From contig NZ_BMYD01000001.1 of assembly GCF_014652095.1 (NCBI RefSeq), positions 161,068 through 225,067 on the forward strand: 64,000 nt of DNA, given 5' to 3'. Origin of the DNA: Cognatilysobacter bugurensis (lineage in GTDB: Bacteria; Pseudomonadota; Gammaproteobacteria; Xanthomonadales; Xanthomonadaceae). The notes under the pieces were generated by a model. The model saw only the letters and a list, made by a program, of their open reading frames with translations. It was not told the DNA's origin and ran no database searches. The position numbers were made by a program, and so were the translations under genes. Positions 8,941-18,911 of the stretch are shown piece after piece (positions within the stretch are counted from its first letter, which is position 1; each line of letters starts with the position of its first letter).

Positions 8941-9327
8941 TCAGTCAAACGGTCCCACCGCGACGCGCGCGCTGACTGGCGTCCCCTGAGTTGCCGAGAT
9001 CAGGCGAACACGGTGGCCGCCGACGCTTGCGGCGTGCGCGTCGGTCGCTGTCGACAGCTCGACGGTGCGCGCGCCGACGCTGGAATCCAGTTCAAAACGC
9101 AGGACGGCCTCCCCCGCGTGGATGCACTGCACCTTCGGCGGGCAGCGCGAGTCGGACACGACGGCGACGAAGCGCAGGCGGCCTCCGCCCGGGAGTGGAG
9201 CGTGCTCGCCCGGCGCGAGCCGGATCTCGACTGGCGTCTGCGCGGTCGCCGCCTGCTTAGCGCGTAGATCCGGCTGCGTGCAGGCGCCGACCGCGAACAG
9301 CACCGCCATTGCCGCTGCAGACCTCAT
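8941..9327 (-). CDS. Small lipoprotein, unknown function
   Basis: Product of 128 residues with a short hydrophobic signal and a lipobox-like sequence (AVLFAVGAC, Cys at residue 16), so probably a lipid-anchored envelope protein. After a short linker comes a beta-rich domain with GGRLRFVAVVSDSRCPPKV and a second Cys pair (SRCPPKVQC), typical of a small disulfide-stabilised sandwich. I cannot name the family. Its ATG overlaps the endonuclease V stop by four bases (ATGA), so it is the last gene of the four-gene cassette that starts at the hybrid kinase. Confidence 0.7.
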   Translation of the reverse strand: MRSAAAMAVLFAVGACTQPDLRAKQAATAQTPVEIRLAPGEHAPLPGGGRLRFVAVVSDSRCPPKVQCIHAGEAVLRFELDSSVGARTVELSTATDAHAASVGGHRVRLISATQGTPVSARVAVGPFD

Positions 9328-10064
9328 GTGTGCAGCGACGGGCCCGACCGCGCGCCCGGATGCCAGCGGCGCGGTCCGGTCCCGCCCGGTTCGTGTGCCA
9401 GTTCGTGTGCGAGGTCGACCGGCCGCGGTAGGCGCTGTGCCTGCAACGATCGCAGCGTCAGTTCGAGCGCGCTCTTGAGCGACACGCGGTGGCCAGGCGA
9501 GACGAACACCGGACGCGCGTCGCGGCAGGTGCGCACCGACCAGCCGACCTGCTGATCGCCTTCGCGCAAGCGTGTCGCATCGCAGGGCGTCGGGCCCGGC
9601 TCGGGCGCGCTGCCGGCGAGCCGGTCCCGGGCCACGCCGATCGTTGGCACACCCGTGGCTAGTCCGAAATGCGATGCGAGCCCACAGCGCCGCGGGTGCG
9701 CGATGCCGTGGCCTTCGACGAACGCGACTTCGGGGCGGTAGGGCAGCGCGTCGAGACTTTCGAGCAGCGCAGGGAGCGCCCGGAACCCGAGCAGTTCACG
9801 CACGTAGGGCAGCGGTGCTTCGACCTCGCGCACGTCCACGTGGAGCGGCTGCAACGTCTGCAGGTCCATCAGAACCGCCGCGGCGCGGACGCGGCGGCCG
9901 TCGCCAGCGGTGCGCGCACTGAAGCCGCCCACGGTCGTCAGAGTCGGGCGGAAGCCGTCGCCAAGCTCGACCTCGCCGGCGAGGGTGCACTGAAGCGCGC
10001 GCGCGCCGCCTTCCGTGCCATCCCAACCGGCGAGGCCGGCGCGGGGCCAGGTGGCATTGATCAC
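9324..10064 (-). CDS. nfi: Endonuclease V homologue with a substituted catalytic Asp
   Basis: The family cuts DNA (or RNA) one nucleotide 3' of deoxyinosine. The 246-residue product keeps the diagnostic blocks EVAFVEGHGIAHPRR, GLASHFGLATGVPTIGVA and SPGHRVSLKSAL. At the first active-site motif, where active members read Gly-Val-Asp-Val or Gly-Ala-Asp-Val, this protein reads VGGFSARTAGDGRRVRAAAV; an ungapped alignment puts Ser where the metal-binding Asp (Asp35 in E. coli) belongs. The usual Lys after PTIGVA is Arg (ARDRL). Activity may therefore be lost or changed. The start chosen is GTG at 10064, which overlaps the phosphatase stop (GTGA); the N-terminus then reads VINATWPRAGLAGWDG. It overlaps the lipoprotein gene by four bases. 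Confidence 0.85.
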   Translation of the reverse strand: MINATWPRAGLAGWDGTEGGARALQCTLAGEVELGDGFRPTLTTVGGFSARTAGDGRRVRAAAVLMDLQTLQPLHVDVREVEAPLPYVRELLGFRALPALLESLDALPYRPEVAFVEGHGIAHPRRCGLASHFGLATGVPTIGVARDRLAGSAPEPGPTPCDATRLREGDQQVGWSVRTCRDARPVFVSPGHRVSLKSALELTLRSLQAQRLPRPVDLAHELAHEPGGTGPRRWHPGARSGPSLHT

Positions 10065-10645
10065 CACGTTTCGGCCTCGAGTCGTGCCGGGCCGTCGGCG
10101 CCGGGCGCGCGGAGGCGATAACGTAGCGCGTAGTCGTGCTCGCCCATCGGCGGAACGGTGCAGCTGCACAGCGCCGCCGCGAGCGCCGGGACCGTGTTGC
10201 TGTGCCCAACCACCAGGACCAGGCCGCGCGGATGCCGGGTTCGCAGGTCGCGAGCGAGTGCTTCAGCGGCGCGCGGGTCGTAGGCCTCGACGGACAGACC
10301 GTGCGCCTGCGCGGCCGGCGTCGCGGTCGCACGCGTCCGACGCGTGTCCGTGGAATACACGGCGACGAGCGGGGCATCGCGCAACTCCGCCGCGAGGCGT
10401 TGCGCACGTGCCTCGCCTGCGGGCGTCAGCGTCGGGTCACGCGGGTCGGCAGTGCTTTTTTCGGCATGGCGCACGAGCAGGTACGTTGGGCCGCTCTCTA
10501 CCGCCGAGGCGTCTGCGGCCGGTGCGGAAGCGCACCCGAGCAGCAGCGTCGAGAAGCCGACCACGGCGGCAATGCCGATGCGCACCGCGCCGCGCGCGTG
10601 CGTCCACGCGCCGGTGCGCGTGGTGATGTGGGGCAGGGCGGTCAC
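10061..10645 (-). CDS. Histidine phosphatase (phosphoglycerate-mutase fold) lipoprotein
   Basis: Product of 194 residues with a hydrophobic segment and lipobox (FSTLLLGCASA, Cys38), then a compact histidine-phosphatase domain: TYLLVRHAEKS carries the nucleophile His, STDTRRTRATA the second Arg, and VLVVGHSNTVPAL the second catalytic His. Its size and SixA-like core would suit a phosphohistidine or small phosphoester phosphatase, but the lipobox places it outside the cytoplasm. GTG at 10645 overlaps the kinase TGA (GTGA) and is preferred for coupling; GTG at 10585 would give a more typical short lipoprotein signal. Both starts are possible. Confidence 0.8.
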   Translation of the reverse strand: MTALPHITTRTGAWTHARGAVRIGIAAVVGFSTLLLGCASAPAADASAVESGPTYLLVRHAEKSTADPRDPTLTPAGEARAQRLAAELRDAPLVAVYSTDTRRTRATATPAAQAHGLSVEAYDPRAAEALARDLRTRHPRGLVLVVGHSNTVPALAAALCSCTVPPMGEHDYALRYRLRAPGADGPARLEAETW

Positions 10646-13600
10646 GGCGTCGTGAGCTCGCGGCGGCGCCGACAGGCCTCGTCGACGTTTGCCAGCAGTG
10701 CGTCGGGGTCCACCGGTTTGACGAGGTGCCCGTCGAAGCCGCAGCGCTCGCTGCGATGCCGGTCGTCCTGCTGGCCCCAGCCGGTGACCGCGAAGATCGC
10801 GAGCGCGTGGCCCCAGGCTTGCGCGCGCACGTGCGTGCACACTTCGTAACCGTTCCGGCCGGGCATCCCGATGTCGACGAGCATCGCGTCCGGGCGCAGG
10901 CGCTCCGCCGCTTCGATGCCGGCGTTTCCGTCGTAAGCCACATGAACCTCCCGACCGCACAGGCGCAGGAACATCGCAAGCGAATCTGCGCTCTCCCGGT
11001 TGTCGTCGATGACGAGCACCCGCTGCGGTCCGTCACCGCGATCTGTTACCCCATCGGCGATCCGCGGCGTGGAGCCGTGTGCCGTCGGCGTGTCGCACAG
11101 CGGCAGCCGTACGGTGAACTCCGCGCCGCAGCCGCGGCCGGCGCTCTGCGCGCTTACGGTGCCGCCGTGCAGTTCGACAAGGCTGCGCACGAGCGTGAGC
11201 CCGATCCCGAGGCCACCCTGTGCCTGGTCGAGCGTGTGGTCCACCTGGCTGAACATCTCGAACACGCGCGGCAGCATGTCGAGCGGGATGCCGACGCCGT
11301 TGTCGCGGACGCGGACGACGGCGTCCGTGCCTTCGGCTGACGCGGACACAGCAATCCGGCCGCCGTGCGGCGTGTACTTCGCCGCGTTGTTGAGCAGGTT
11401 CGAGAACACCTGTGCAAGCCGGATCGCGTCGGCGTCGAGCAGCAGAGGCGCCGTTGCAAGCTCGACGTCGAGCGCGTGGCGGCCGGCGTCGACGAGTGGC
11501 CGGCTGGTTTCGACCGCGTGCTGGATCACCTGCGCCAGGTCGATGCGCTCGCGGCGCAGCTCGATCTTGCCGCGGCTGATGCGCGAGACCTCGAGCAGGT
11601 CGTCGACCAGTCGTACCAGGTGGCGCACCTGCCGATCCATCATCGCGTGCATGCGCGGGAGGTCGACCGGGGCTGCGGACTCCATCTGCAGGATATGCAG
11701 GCAGTGGCGCAGCGGGGCGAGCGGGTTGCGCAGCTCGTGCGCGAGCGTGGCGATGAACTCGTCTTTGCGGCGGTCGGCGTCGCGCAGCGCTTCCTCGGTC
11801 TGGCGGCGCTCGGTGATGTCGAGCGTGACGCCAGCGACCGCGATGGCCTGGCCGCGCGCGTCATAGGCGGCGCGACCGCGCGCGACGAGCCAGTGCACGC
11901 TGCCGTCCGACCAGACGACGCGGTATTCGGCCTCGTAATCGCGGTGATGTTCGATCGCGGCCCGGAGTTCGGCCTGCATCGCATCGCGGTCGTCCGGATG
12001 CACGAGCTCGTCCCACAGGCGCGCATATGCGAGCGGGGCATCGGCAGCGAGCCCGTAATGCGACTTGCACAGCGCGGTGCAGGTGAAGTCCATCGTGAGC
12101 AGGTCGAGCTGCCACGAGCCCAGCCGGCCGGTCACGAGCGCGAGGCGCAGGCGCTCTTCGTTGCGGCGCAGCGCCGCCTCCGTGTGCTTGCGGCCGGTGA
12201 TGTCCGAAAACAGCACGGCCACGCGGCGATCGGCCGGGCGACCAATGCGGAACGCATAGACGTCGAACCACCGCTGCAGCGCCCGCGCCTGTGCTTCGAA
12301 GCGGACGGGACGCCCGCCGTGGGCGACCTCGCCGTAGGTGCGAAACCAGTGCGGCTCAAGCCCGGGTATCAGCTCCAGCGCGGTATGCCCGACCGCGTTG
12401 CGCACGCCGCAGTGCCGCTCGAACGCCGGGTTGACCTCGAGGTGCCGGTAGTCGAACGCGGTGCCGTCGGGGTGGCAGAGCAACTCGATGACGCAGAAGC
12501 CCTCGTCGATCGACTCGAATAGCAGGCGGTACTGCTCGCGGCTCTCGCGCATTGCTGCGTTCGCGCGGGCGCGTTCCAGGCGCAGGTGAACGCGCGCGGT
12601 GAGCTCGTGCAGCAGCTCGCGCTCGTCGTCGCGCCACTCGCGCGGCTGCGCGTCCTGCGCGACCAGCACGAAACGCCAGCGGCCCCCGCTCGGGAACGGC
12701 ACGATCATCACCGAGCCGATATCGCGCGCGCGGTATTCGTCCAGGCGCACCGCCGTACGCGGGTCGGTCGCCACGTCGTGCACGGTGATCGTGTTGCCGG
12801 TGCGCAACGGCTCCAAGAAGCGGTCGTCGATGACGTCCGAGAGCGTGCGCGGCGCGCTGACGACATGGTTCTCGCCGTGCAGGTGGACGACCGTCGCGTC
12901 TTGGCCGTCTTCGCCGACGTCCGCGAACACGAGCGTCGGGATGCCGAAGTAGCGGCCGATCCGGTCGGCCGCAACGTGCATGATGTCTTCGGCGTCGTCG
13001 AGCTGCGCAAGCGCCGACTGCATCTGCGACGCAAACCGCGCATCGCGTTCCCTGCGCCGGTGCTCGTCGATTTCCAGCATCGACCCGATGCAGCCGAGCA
13101 GCGCGCCGTGCGCATCGAAGCGCGGCGCGACCGCATCGAGCACCCAGCGGTGCTGGCCGTCGTGGCGGCGCAGCCGGTATTCGATGCGCGTGGGGCGCCG
13201 CCGCTCGTGTGCGGTGAGCAACGTCGTGCGGACGCGCTCGCGGTCGTCCTCGTGCACGCAGGCGAGGCGGTCTTCGTCGACATCGAGCGTCGCAATGCCC
13301 GTGAACTCGCGCCAGGAGTCGCTGACGAACGTGCAGCGCCCGTCGGCCTCGCTGACCCAGATCATCATTGGGGCGTGGTCGGCCATGGTGCGGAAGCGCG
13401 ACTCGCTCTCGTGCACGCACTGCTGCATCCGCCAGCGCTCGAGGTGGCGGCCCACGAGCCGCGCGCAGCGCGCGAGCATCGCGTCGTCGAACTCGCTGCA
13501 GGCCTCGCGGCGCAGCGCGGTCAGGCGCGCGCCCGGGACATCGGCGAGCGGCACGTGGCGGACGCGCCCGAAGCCGAGCGCAGGCACCGCGGTGAACTCC

Positions 13601-13944
13601 GGAGGTGTGACGCCGGCGGGATCACCGAGCAACGCCGCGAGCGCGAGTGACTGGGCGTCGTCGAGGCCGGCCGCGGCGGGCGGCGCCGCGCTCGAGGTCG
13701 CCCGCCCCGGCTCGATCAGCACCGCATCGGCCTGCACCAGCCGCCGCACGCCTTCGGCGACTGCCGCGAGTACGCGGGCTGCCGCCTCGGGCGACCCGAC
13801 CGCATCTAACCACGCGTCCAGCGCGTCGAGAGCTGCGAGCGGATCGGCTGCGTCGCATCGGTCGAGCGAGATCAGCGGCACCTCGAGGCAGGGTCCGGCG
13901 GACACGCCGGTCGGCACCGACGGGCGGATGCGGGAGGACGGCAA
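10642..13944 (-). CDS. Soluble hybrid histidine kinase, GAF-PAS-GAF-PAS-PAS-HisKA-HATPase-REC
   Basis: Sensor kinase of 1100 residues with no membrane segment, so it senses a cytoplasmic signal. Rough order: GAF-like 45-170, PAS 185-305, GAF 315-455, PAS 465-585, PAS 590-715, HisKA with phospho-acceptor His736 (LAHELRNPLAPL), ATPase about 835-950 (NLLNNAAKYTP, DNGVGIP, GGLGIGL), receiver about 970-1095 with Asp1024 (MLVDIGMPGRNG). The chain ends in the receiver: no HPt or output domain is seen, so a separate HPt or partner regulator is expected. PAS motifs such as FTGIATLDVDEDRLACVHEDD are typical. Upstream on its strand is a TATAAA at about 13986-13981 with no good -35 box. Its stop overlaps the phosphatase start. 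Confidence 0.93.
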   Translation of the reverse strand: MPSSRIRPSVPTGVSAGPCLEVPLISLDRCDAADPLAALDALDAWLDAVGSPEAAARVLAAVAEGVRRLVQADAVLIEPGRATSSAAPPAAAGLDDAQSLALAALLGDPAGVTPPEFTAVPALGFGRVRHVPLADVPGARLTALRREACSEFDDAMLARCARLVGRHLERWRMQQCVHESESRFRTMADHAPMMIWVSEADGRCTFVSDSWREFTGIATLDVDEDRLACVHEDDRERVRTTLLTAHERRRPTRIEYRLRRHDGQHRWVLDAVAPRFDAHGALLGCIGSMLEIDEHRRRERDARFASQMQSALAQLDDAEDIMHVAADRIGRYFGIPTLVFADVGEDGQDATVVHLHGENHVVSAPRTLSDVIDDRFLEPLRTGNTITVHDVATDPRTAVRLDEYRARDIGSVMIVPFPSGGRWRFVLVAQDAQPREWRDDERELLHELTARVHLRLERARANAAMRESREQYRLLFESIDEGFCVIELLCHPDGTAFDYRHLEVNPAFERHCGVRNAVGHTALELIPGLEPHWFRTYGEVAHGGRPVRFEAQARALQRWFDVYAFRIGRPADRRVAVLFSDITGRKHTEAALRRNEERLRLALVTGRLGSWQLDLLTMDFTCTALCKSHYGLAADAPLAYARLWDELVHPDDRDAMQAELRAAIEHHRDYEAEYRVVWSDGSVHWLVARGRAAYDARGQAIAVAGVTLDITERRQTEEALRDADRRKDEFIATLAHELRNPLAPLRHCLHILQMESAAPVDLPRMHAMMDRQVRHLVRLVDDLLEVSRISRGKIELRRERIDLAQVIQHAVETSRPLVDAGRHALDVELATAPLLLDADAIRLAQVFSNLLNNAAKYTPHGGRIAVSASAEGTDAVVRVRDNGVGIPLDMLPRVFEMFSQVDHTLDQAQGGLGIGLTLVRSLVELHGGTVSAQSAGRGCGAEFTVRLPLCDTPTAHGSTPRIADGVTDRGDGPQRVLVIDDNRESADSLAMFLRLCGREVHVAYDGNAGIEAAERLRPDAMLVDIGMPGRNGYEVCTHVRAQAWGHALAIFAVTGWGQQDDRHRSERCGFDGHLVKPVDPDALLANVDEACRRRRELTTP

Positions 13945-14066
13945 GAGCGGCTCCGGAGGTCAGCGCGTGACGAACGTGTGTTTATACGATGCGAAGCCGC
14001 CTCAAGAGGTAAAGGTTCTGTGATTGCAACTCATGCATTGCCGCAGGCTGACGTATCAATCGCGAC

Positions 14067-17000
14067 TCAAGCGCTCTGCGTCAGCAGCGTCAGCAGGCCA
14101 CGCGCCGCGTTCAGCCGCGACGGTGCGTCCGGGAGTTCGAGCTTCACACGCAGCTTGTCGGGGCCGTCCATCTGGTAGGTCTTCGGCTGGCCCTGGATGA
14201 GCTTGATGATCGCCATCGGGTCGACCTTTGGTTTCTCGGTGAACTGCACGCGGCCGCCGTTCTCGCCGAGATCGAGCTTGCGGATGCCGATGTCCGTCGC
14301 GCGTTGCTTGAGCTCGGCGATCGCGAACATGTGCTTGGCGGCGTCCGGCAGCAGGCCGAAGCGGTCGATCATCTCGACCTGCAGCTCGCGCAGCTGCGCT
14401 GCGTCGTGCGCGCTGCTGATGCGCTTGTACAGCGTCAGGCGCGTGTGCACGTCGGGCAGGTAATCGTCCGGAATCAGCGCCGGGATGCTGAGCTCGACGT
14501 CCGCGCCGCGCGCTTCCTGCAGGTCAACGTCGGGCAGGTGCCCGCGTCGGATCGAGCGCACCGCGCGCTCGAGCAGCTCGGTGTACAGGCTGAAGCCGAC
14601 CTCGGCCATCTGGCCGCTCTGGTCCTCGCCGAGCAGCTCGCCCGCGCCGCGGATCTCGAGGTCATGCGTGGCCAGCGTAAAGCCTGCGCCGAGCTCGTCC
14701 ATCGCCTCGATCGCGTCGAGACGCTTCTTCGCGTCGGAGCTGATCGCCTTGCGATCCGGGATGACGAGATACGCATATGCCCGGTGGTGCGAACGGCCAA
14801 CGCGGCCGCGCAGCTGGTGCAGCTGCGCGAGGCCGAACTTGTCGGCACGGTTGATGATGATCGTGTTCGCGTTCGGGATGTCGATGCCCGATTCGATGAT
14901 CGTCGTCGACAGCAGCACGTTGAAGCGCTGCTTGTGGAAGTCGAGCATCACGCGTTCGAGTTCGCGCTCGGGCATCTGGCCGTGCGCGACGCCGATGCGC
15001 GCACCCGGCACGAGTTCCTGCAGCTGCCGCTCCATGCGGCCGATGCTCTCGACGTCGTTGTGCAGGAAGTACACCTGCCCGCCGCGCGCGAGTTCGCGCT
15101 GAAACGCCTCGCGGAGCTGCGCGTCGTCCCAGGGCACGACGAACGTCTGCACCGCGAGGCGGTGCGCGGGCGGCGTGGCGATGATCGACAGGTCGCGCAG
15201 GCCGGCCATCGCCATGTTGAGCGTGCGCGGGATCGGCGTCGCAGTGAGCGTGAGGAGGTGGACGTTCGCGCGCAGCGCCTTCAGCGCTTCCTTCTGGCGT
15301 ACGCCGAAGCGCTGTTCCTCGTCGACGATCACGAGGCCCAGATCTTTGAACTTCACGTCCGGCTGCAGCAGGCGGTGCGTGCCGACGATGACGTCGATCG
15401 TGCCCTCGGCGACCTTCTCGAGCTCGGCCGCGATCTCCTTTTTCGACTTGAAGCGGCTCAGTACCTCGACGCGGATCGGCCAGTCGGCAAAGCGGTCGCG
15501 GAAATTGCGGTAGTGCTGCTCGGCGAGCAGCGTGGTCGGCACGAGCAACGCGACCTGCTTGCCGCCGACGGCGCAGGCGAATGCCGCGCGCACCGCGACT
15601 TCCGTCTTGCCGAAGCCCACGTCGCCGCAGACCACGCGATCCATCGGCTGGCTCGATTGCAGGTCGCGCAACACGGCTTCGATCGCCGAGTGCTGGTCCG
15701 GCGTCTCCTCGAACGGGAACGCGGCTGCGAACGGCTCGTACATCGCGCGGTCGACATCGACCGCGAGGCCCGCACGCGCGTGGCGCTTGGCCTGGATCTC
15801 GAGCAGCTCTGCGGCGACGTCGCGCACCTTCTCGGCGGCTTTCTTCTTCGCCTTCGTCCACTGCTCGCCGCCGAGCGAATGCAGCGGTGCGGTTTCTTCG
15901 GACGCGCCCGAGTAGCGGTTGATCAGGTGCAGCTGCGACACCGGCACGTAGAGCCGGTCGCCCTTCGCGTACTCGATGTCGAGGAACTCGCCCGGCGTGC
16001 CGCCGACGTCGAGCGTGACCAGGCCGCGGTAGCGGCCCACGCCATGGTCCTCGTGGACGATCGGCGCGCCTTCGGTGAGTTCGCCGAGGTCCTTGATGAT
16101 GGCCTCGGGCTCGCGGCCGACGCGCTTGCGGCGGCGCGGCTGCGAGGCACGCTCGGGGAACAGCTGGCGCTCGGTGAGGACGGTGAACGTCGGCGTGCTG
16201 ATCGCAAAGCCGTCTTCGAGCGGCGCGACTGCGATCGCGAACAGTTTGTCGGGCGGGGCCTCGTTCGCGGGTTCGGGATGCCGCATCGGTCCGCGCGCGG
16301 TGAACGCCGCCCAGTCCGGCAGCACCGTCGGCTTGAGGCCGACCGAGTCGAGCAGTTCGAGCAGCGCTTCGCGCCGGCCCGCAGAATCGGCGGCGATGAG
16401 CACGTCGCCCGGGTATGCGCCGAGGAAGGACTTGAGCGAGTCGACCGCCGACGGATCTCGCGGTGCGAGCGGCAGCGGCATCGCGGGCTGATCGCCGAGC
16501 GCCTGCGCGCGGTCGATCTGCGCATGGCCCTCGGCCCAGACTTCGACGCGGTGCCCCTGGTTGAGCTGCGCGCGCAGGGCTTCGGGGGAGAGGTACAGCT
16601 CTCCCGGCGGAAGCAGCGGCCGCTCGACATCGTGGCGCCGCTGCTCGTATCGGTCGGTCGTTTGCTGCCAGAACTGCTCGGCAGCCTCGAACACGCCATC
16701 GCCCACAAGCGGCAGCGCATTGCCGCGCAGGTAATCGAATAGCGTGGCCGTTTCGCTGAAGAACAGCGGCAGGTAGTACTCGATGCCAGCGGGTGCGCTG
16801 CCGGCCTTGAGGTCTTGGTAGAGCGCACTGCGCCGCGTGTCGACGTCGAAGCGTTCGCGCAGTGCGTCGAGCGCACGCTTGATCGACGCCTCGTCGAGCG
16901 GCAGTTCGCGGCCGGGCAACAATTCGATCGAATCGACCTTGTCGAGCGAGCGCTGCGACTCCGGATCGAACAGGCGGATCGTGTCGATGTCCTCGTCGAG

Positions 17001-17582
17001 CAACTCGACACGGAACGGCTGATCGGCGCCCATCGGGTACACGTCGAGCAACCCGCCGCGCACGGCGAAGTCGCCGGGGTCGAGCACCTGCGGCACATGG
17101 CGGTACCCGGCCGATTCGAGGCGGCGCTTCTCCTCGTCCATGTCGAGCCGCTGGCCCACGCGCACGTCGAAGTTGCCGCCCACCACGTGCTTCGGCGGCG
17201 CAAGACGCTGCATGAGCGTCTGAACCGGCACGACCACGACGCCGCGATTGAGCTTCGGCAGCCGATGCAGCGCTGCGAGTCGCTGGCTCACCAGATCCGG
17301 GTGCGGGCTGAAGCGGTCGTAGGGCAGGGTTTCCCAGTCGGGAAACAGCAGCACCGGTACACGCGCGTTCGGCGGACCGGACGCCAGCAGCGTGCGCAGG
17401 TCGCTGTCGAGCTGCTGCGCGGCGTGGTTGTCGCGCGCGATGGCCAGTAGCGGGCCGTCGAACGCGGCCGCGGCGGTGGCGATGTGGAAGGCCAGCGCAG
17501 ACGGCGAGGCGGGCGCGCGCCACCAGGCGCGCAGCTGGCCCGGACGCGGCAGCGGCGGAGTCGAAATCGGGGGAAGGGGCAT
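14067..17582 (-). CDS. mfd: Transcription-repair coupling factor
   Basis: DNA translocase that removes RNA polymerase stalled at lesions and recruits UvrA. The 1171-residue length is normal (1148 in E. coli). Order: UvrB-like N-terminal region ([16 protein letters not shown]), RNA-polymerase interaction domain ([18 protein letters not shown]), superfamily-2 translocase with Walker [11 protein letters not shown] near residue 660, DEEQRFG near 756, TATPIPRTL, and the TRG region and C-terminal UvrA-masking domain. ATG at 17582 (MPLPPIS) is chosen; a GTG ten codons upstream is an alternative. It has no co-transcribed neighbour that suggests more; the hybrid kinase follows after 122 bp. Confidence 0.97.
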   Translation of the reverse strand: MPLPPISTPPLPRPGQLRAWWRAPASPSALAFHIATAAAAFDGPLLAIARDNHAAQQLDSDLRTLLASGPPNARVPVLLFPDWETLPYDRFSPHPDLVSQRLAALHRLPKLNRGVVVVPVQTLMQRLAPPKHVVGGNFDVRVGQRLDMDEEKRRLESAGYRHVPQVLDPGDFAVRGGLLDVYPMGADQPFRVELLDEDIDTIRLFDPESQRSLDKVDSIELLPGRELPLDEASIKRALDALRERFDVDTRRSALYQDLKAGSAPAGIEYYLPLFFSETATLFDYLRGNALPLVGDGVFEAAEQFWQQTTDRYEQRRHDVERPLLPPGELYLSPEALRAQLNQGHRVEVWAEGHAQIDRAQALGDQPAMPLPLAPRDPSAVDSLKSFLGAYPGDVLIAADSAGRREALLELLDSVGLKPTVLPDWAAFTARGPMRHPEPANEAPPDKLFAIAVAPLEDGFAISTPTFTVLTERQLFPERASQPRRRKRVGREPEAIIKDLGELTEGAPIVHEDHGVGRYRGLVTLDVGGTPGEFLDIEYAKGDRLYVPVSQLHLINRYSGASEETAPLHSLGGEQWTKAKKKAAEKVRDVAAELLEIQAKRHARAGLAVDVDRAMYEPFAAAFPFEETPDQHSAIEAVLRDLQSSQPMDRVVCGDVGFGKTEVAVRAAFACAVGGKQVALLVPTTLLAEQHYRNFRDRFADWPIRVEVLSRFKSKKEIAAELEKVAEGTIDVIVGTHRLLQPDVKFKDLGLVIVDEEQRFGVRQKEALKALRANVHLLTLTATPIPRTLNMAMAGLRDLSIIATPPAHRLAVQTFVVPWDDAQLREAFQRELARGGQVYFLHNDVESIGRMERQLQELVPGARIGVAHGQMPERELERVMLDFHKQRFNVLLSTTIIESGIDIPNANTIIINRADKFGLAQLHQLRGRVGRSHHRAYAYLVIPDRKAISSDAKKRLDAIEAMDELGAGFTLATHDLEIRGAGELLGEDQSGQMAEVGFSLYTELLERAVRSIRRGHLPDVDLQEARGADVELSIPALIPDDYLPDVHTRLTLYKRISSAHDAAQLRELQVEMIDRFGLLPDAAKHMFAIAELKQRATDIGIRKLDLGENGGRVQFTEKPKVDPMAIIKLIQGQPKTYQMDGPDKLRVKLELPDAPSRLNAARGLLTLLTQSA

Positions 17583-17828
17583 GAAGACGCGGTCCGCGGA
17601 TCGATTCGGCACGCGGCCGGGCCGGCGTGCGGGGCGACGATTCTAATGGAACGCCTCGCGCGGCCCGTCCACGCGGTGCGCACGGCGCGAGCCGCGCGAT
17701 GCACCGTTGCAGCCGTGCCGTGCAGGAACGATTGCGCGCCGCGCACGCGCTCACTAACGTCGTTCGACCCGTCGCGCAGCATGCGCGCGCGATCTGATCC
17801 CCCGATTCCATCCCTCAGGAGTATCCCG

Positions 17829-18254
17829 ATGCCGCTCGATTCCGTGCTGTACACCGCCCAGGCCACTGCGACCGGAGGCCGCGATGGCCGCGCCGTGTCG
17901 TCCGACGGCGCACTCGACGCCACCCTCTCGACGCCGCGCGAGCTCGGCGGCGCCGGCGGTCAGGGCACCAACCCCGAGCAGCTGTTCGCCGCGGGCTATT
18001 CGGCCTGCTTCATCGGCGCGCTGAAGTTCGTCGCCGCCCGCGAGAAGGTCGCGTTGCCAGCCGACACGCGCGTGGAAGGCAGTGTCGGGATCGGCCAGAT
18101 TCCGGAGGGCTTCGGTCTGCAGGTCGAACTGCGGGTCGCGCTACCGGGCATGCCGCAGGAGCAGGCGCAGTCCCTCGTTGAGCAGGCGCACCGCGTGTGT
18201 CCGTATTCGAATGCGACGCGCGGGAATGTGGACGTGATGCTGACGCTGGTCTGA
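17829..18254 (+). CDS. ohr: Organic hydroperoxide resistance protein Ohr
   Basis: Thiol peroxidase that reduces fatty-acid and other organic hydroperoxides, recycled by lipoylated enzymes. The 141-residue product has both redox cysteines: Cys60 ([12 protein letters not shown]) and Cys124 ([12 protein letters not shown]). The N-terminal [14 protein letters not shown] and [11 protein letters not shown] blocks distinguish Ohr from OsmC. ATG 17829 has AGGAG nine bases upstream. The usual MarR-type repressor OhrR is not adjacent. A strong terminator follows. Confidence 0.95.
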   Translation: MPLDSVLYTAQATATGGRDGRAVSSDGALDATLSTPRELGGAGGQGTNPEQLFAAGYSACFIGALKFVAAREKVALPADTRVEGSVGIGQIPEGFGLQVELRVALPGMPQEQAQSLVEQAHRVCPYSNATRGNVDVMLTLV

Positions 18255-18276
18255 CGTCGCTGCTCGCCGTATGACG

Positions 18277-18306
18277 ACGCCGTGCCCTCGCGGGCGCGGC
18301 GTTTTT
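18277..18306 (+). terminator. Rho-independent terminator of ohr
   Basis: An 11-bp stem (ACGCCGTGCCC with GGGCGCGGCGT, one G-U pair), 4-base loop, followed by five T. It lies 22 bp after the ohr stop and just before the converging acetyltransferase gene. Confidence 0.9.
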
Positions 18307-18314
18307 GTTATCGA

Positions 18315-18860
18315 TCAGTGCAGCTCGCGCAGGTCGAGCGTCATGCGCACGAGCCCGGGTGTCTTAGCGGCCTCGCGCGTGAAACCCAGCGACTGGGCCA
18401 GCGCGATCATGGCCTCGTTGCTCTCGAGCACCTCGCCGTAGAGCTGCTGCAGCCGCCTGCTGCGCGCCCACTTCACCAAGCGCGTCATCAGGTACCGACC
18501 GACGCCCATGTTCGCGATGTGCGAACTCACGAGTATCGCGAACTCGCCGTCGCGCTCGTTCGCATCGACCGCCACCCGCGCGACCGCGCCGATCAGCGCC
18601 TCGCCCGGTGGCAACGGCTCGGCTGCGACAAGCGCGAATTCGCTGCGCGGGCTCACGCGCGTAAACCGCTGTGCAAGCTCCGGTGTCAGCTCGCCCATCG
18701 TGTACGCGAAACGCTGCCGCACCTCTTCGGGTTGCAGCAGCGGAAATCCGGCGCGCAGCGGTTCGGCGTCCTCGGGACGGATCGGACGGATCAGCAGTTC
18801 GCGTCCGTTGGGCAGGCGTTGGCGTTCGTGCCAGGGCGGAAGGCGTTGACGTTCCATCAT
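18315..18860 (-). CDS. GNAT family N-acetyltransferase
   Basis: Product of 181 residues that transfers an acetyl group from acetyl-CoA to an unknown acceptor. The GNAT fold is seen in LLIRPIRPEDAEPLR (strand 1 and helix 1), EFAILVSSHIANMGVGRYLM (acetyl-CoA loop, where the Q/R-x-x-G-x-G/A motif reads NMGVGR) and ESNEAMIALAQSLGF (C-terminal helix). Two adjacent ATG codons (18860 and 18857) are possible starts. It converges with ohr and diverges from the MmcQ-like gene, with 51 bp between starts. Confidence 0.85.
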   Translation of the reverse strand: MMERQRLPPWHERQRLPNGRELLIRPIRPEDAEPLRAGFPLLQPEEVRQRFAYTMGELTPELAQRFTRVSPRSEFALVAAEPLPPGEALIGAVARVAVDANERDGEFAILVSSHIANMGVGRYLMTRLVKWARSRRLQQLYGEVLESNEAMIALAQSLGFTREAAKTPGLVRMTLDLRELH

Positions 18861-18911
18861 GTCTCGATGTTGGCACACTGCCGGTGGCCAACTTCTTCAT
18901 TCGGTGTCGAC

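Noticed and set aside
10061-10645. Histidine phosphatase as a SixA partner of the adjacent hybrid kinase
   Set aside because: A lipobox puts it outside the cytoplasm, so direct dephosphorylation of the kinase is unlikely.
14304-16742. Plus-strand open frame of 812 codons opposite mfd
   Set aside because: Long only because of GC-rich codons; no domain or ribosome site, and mfd is unmistakable on the other strand.
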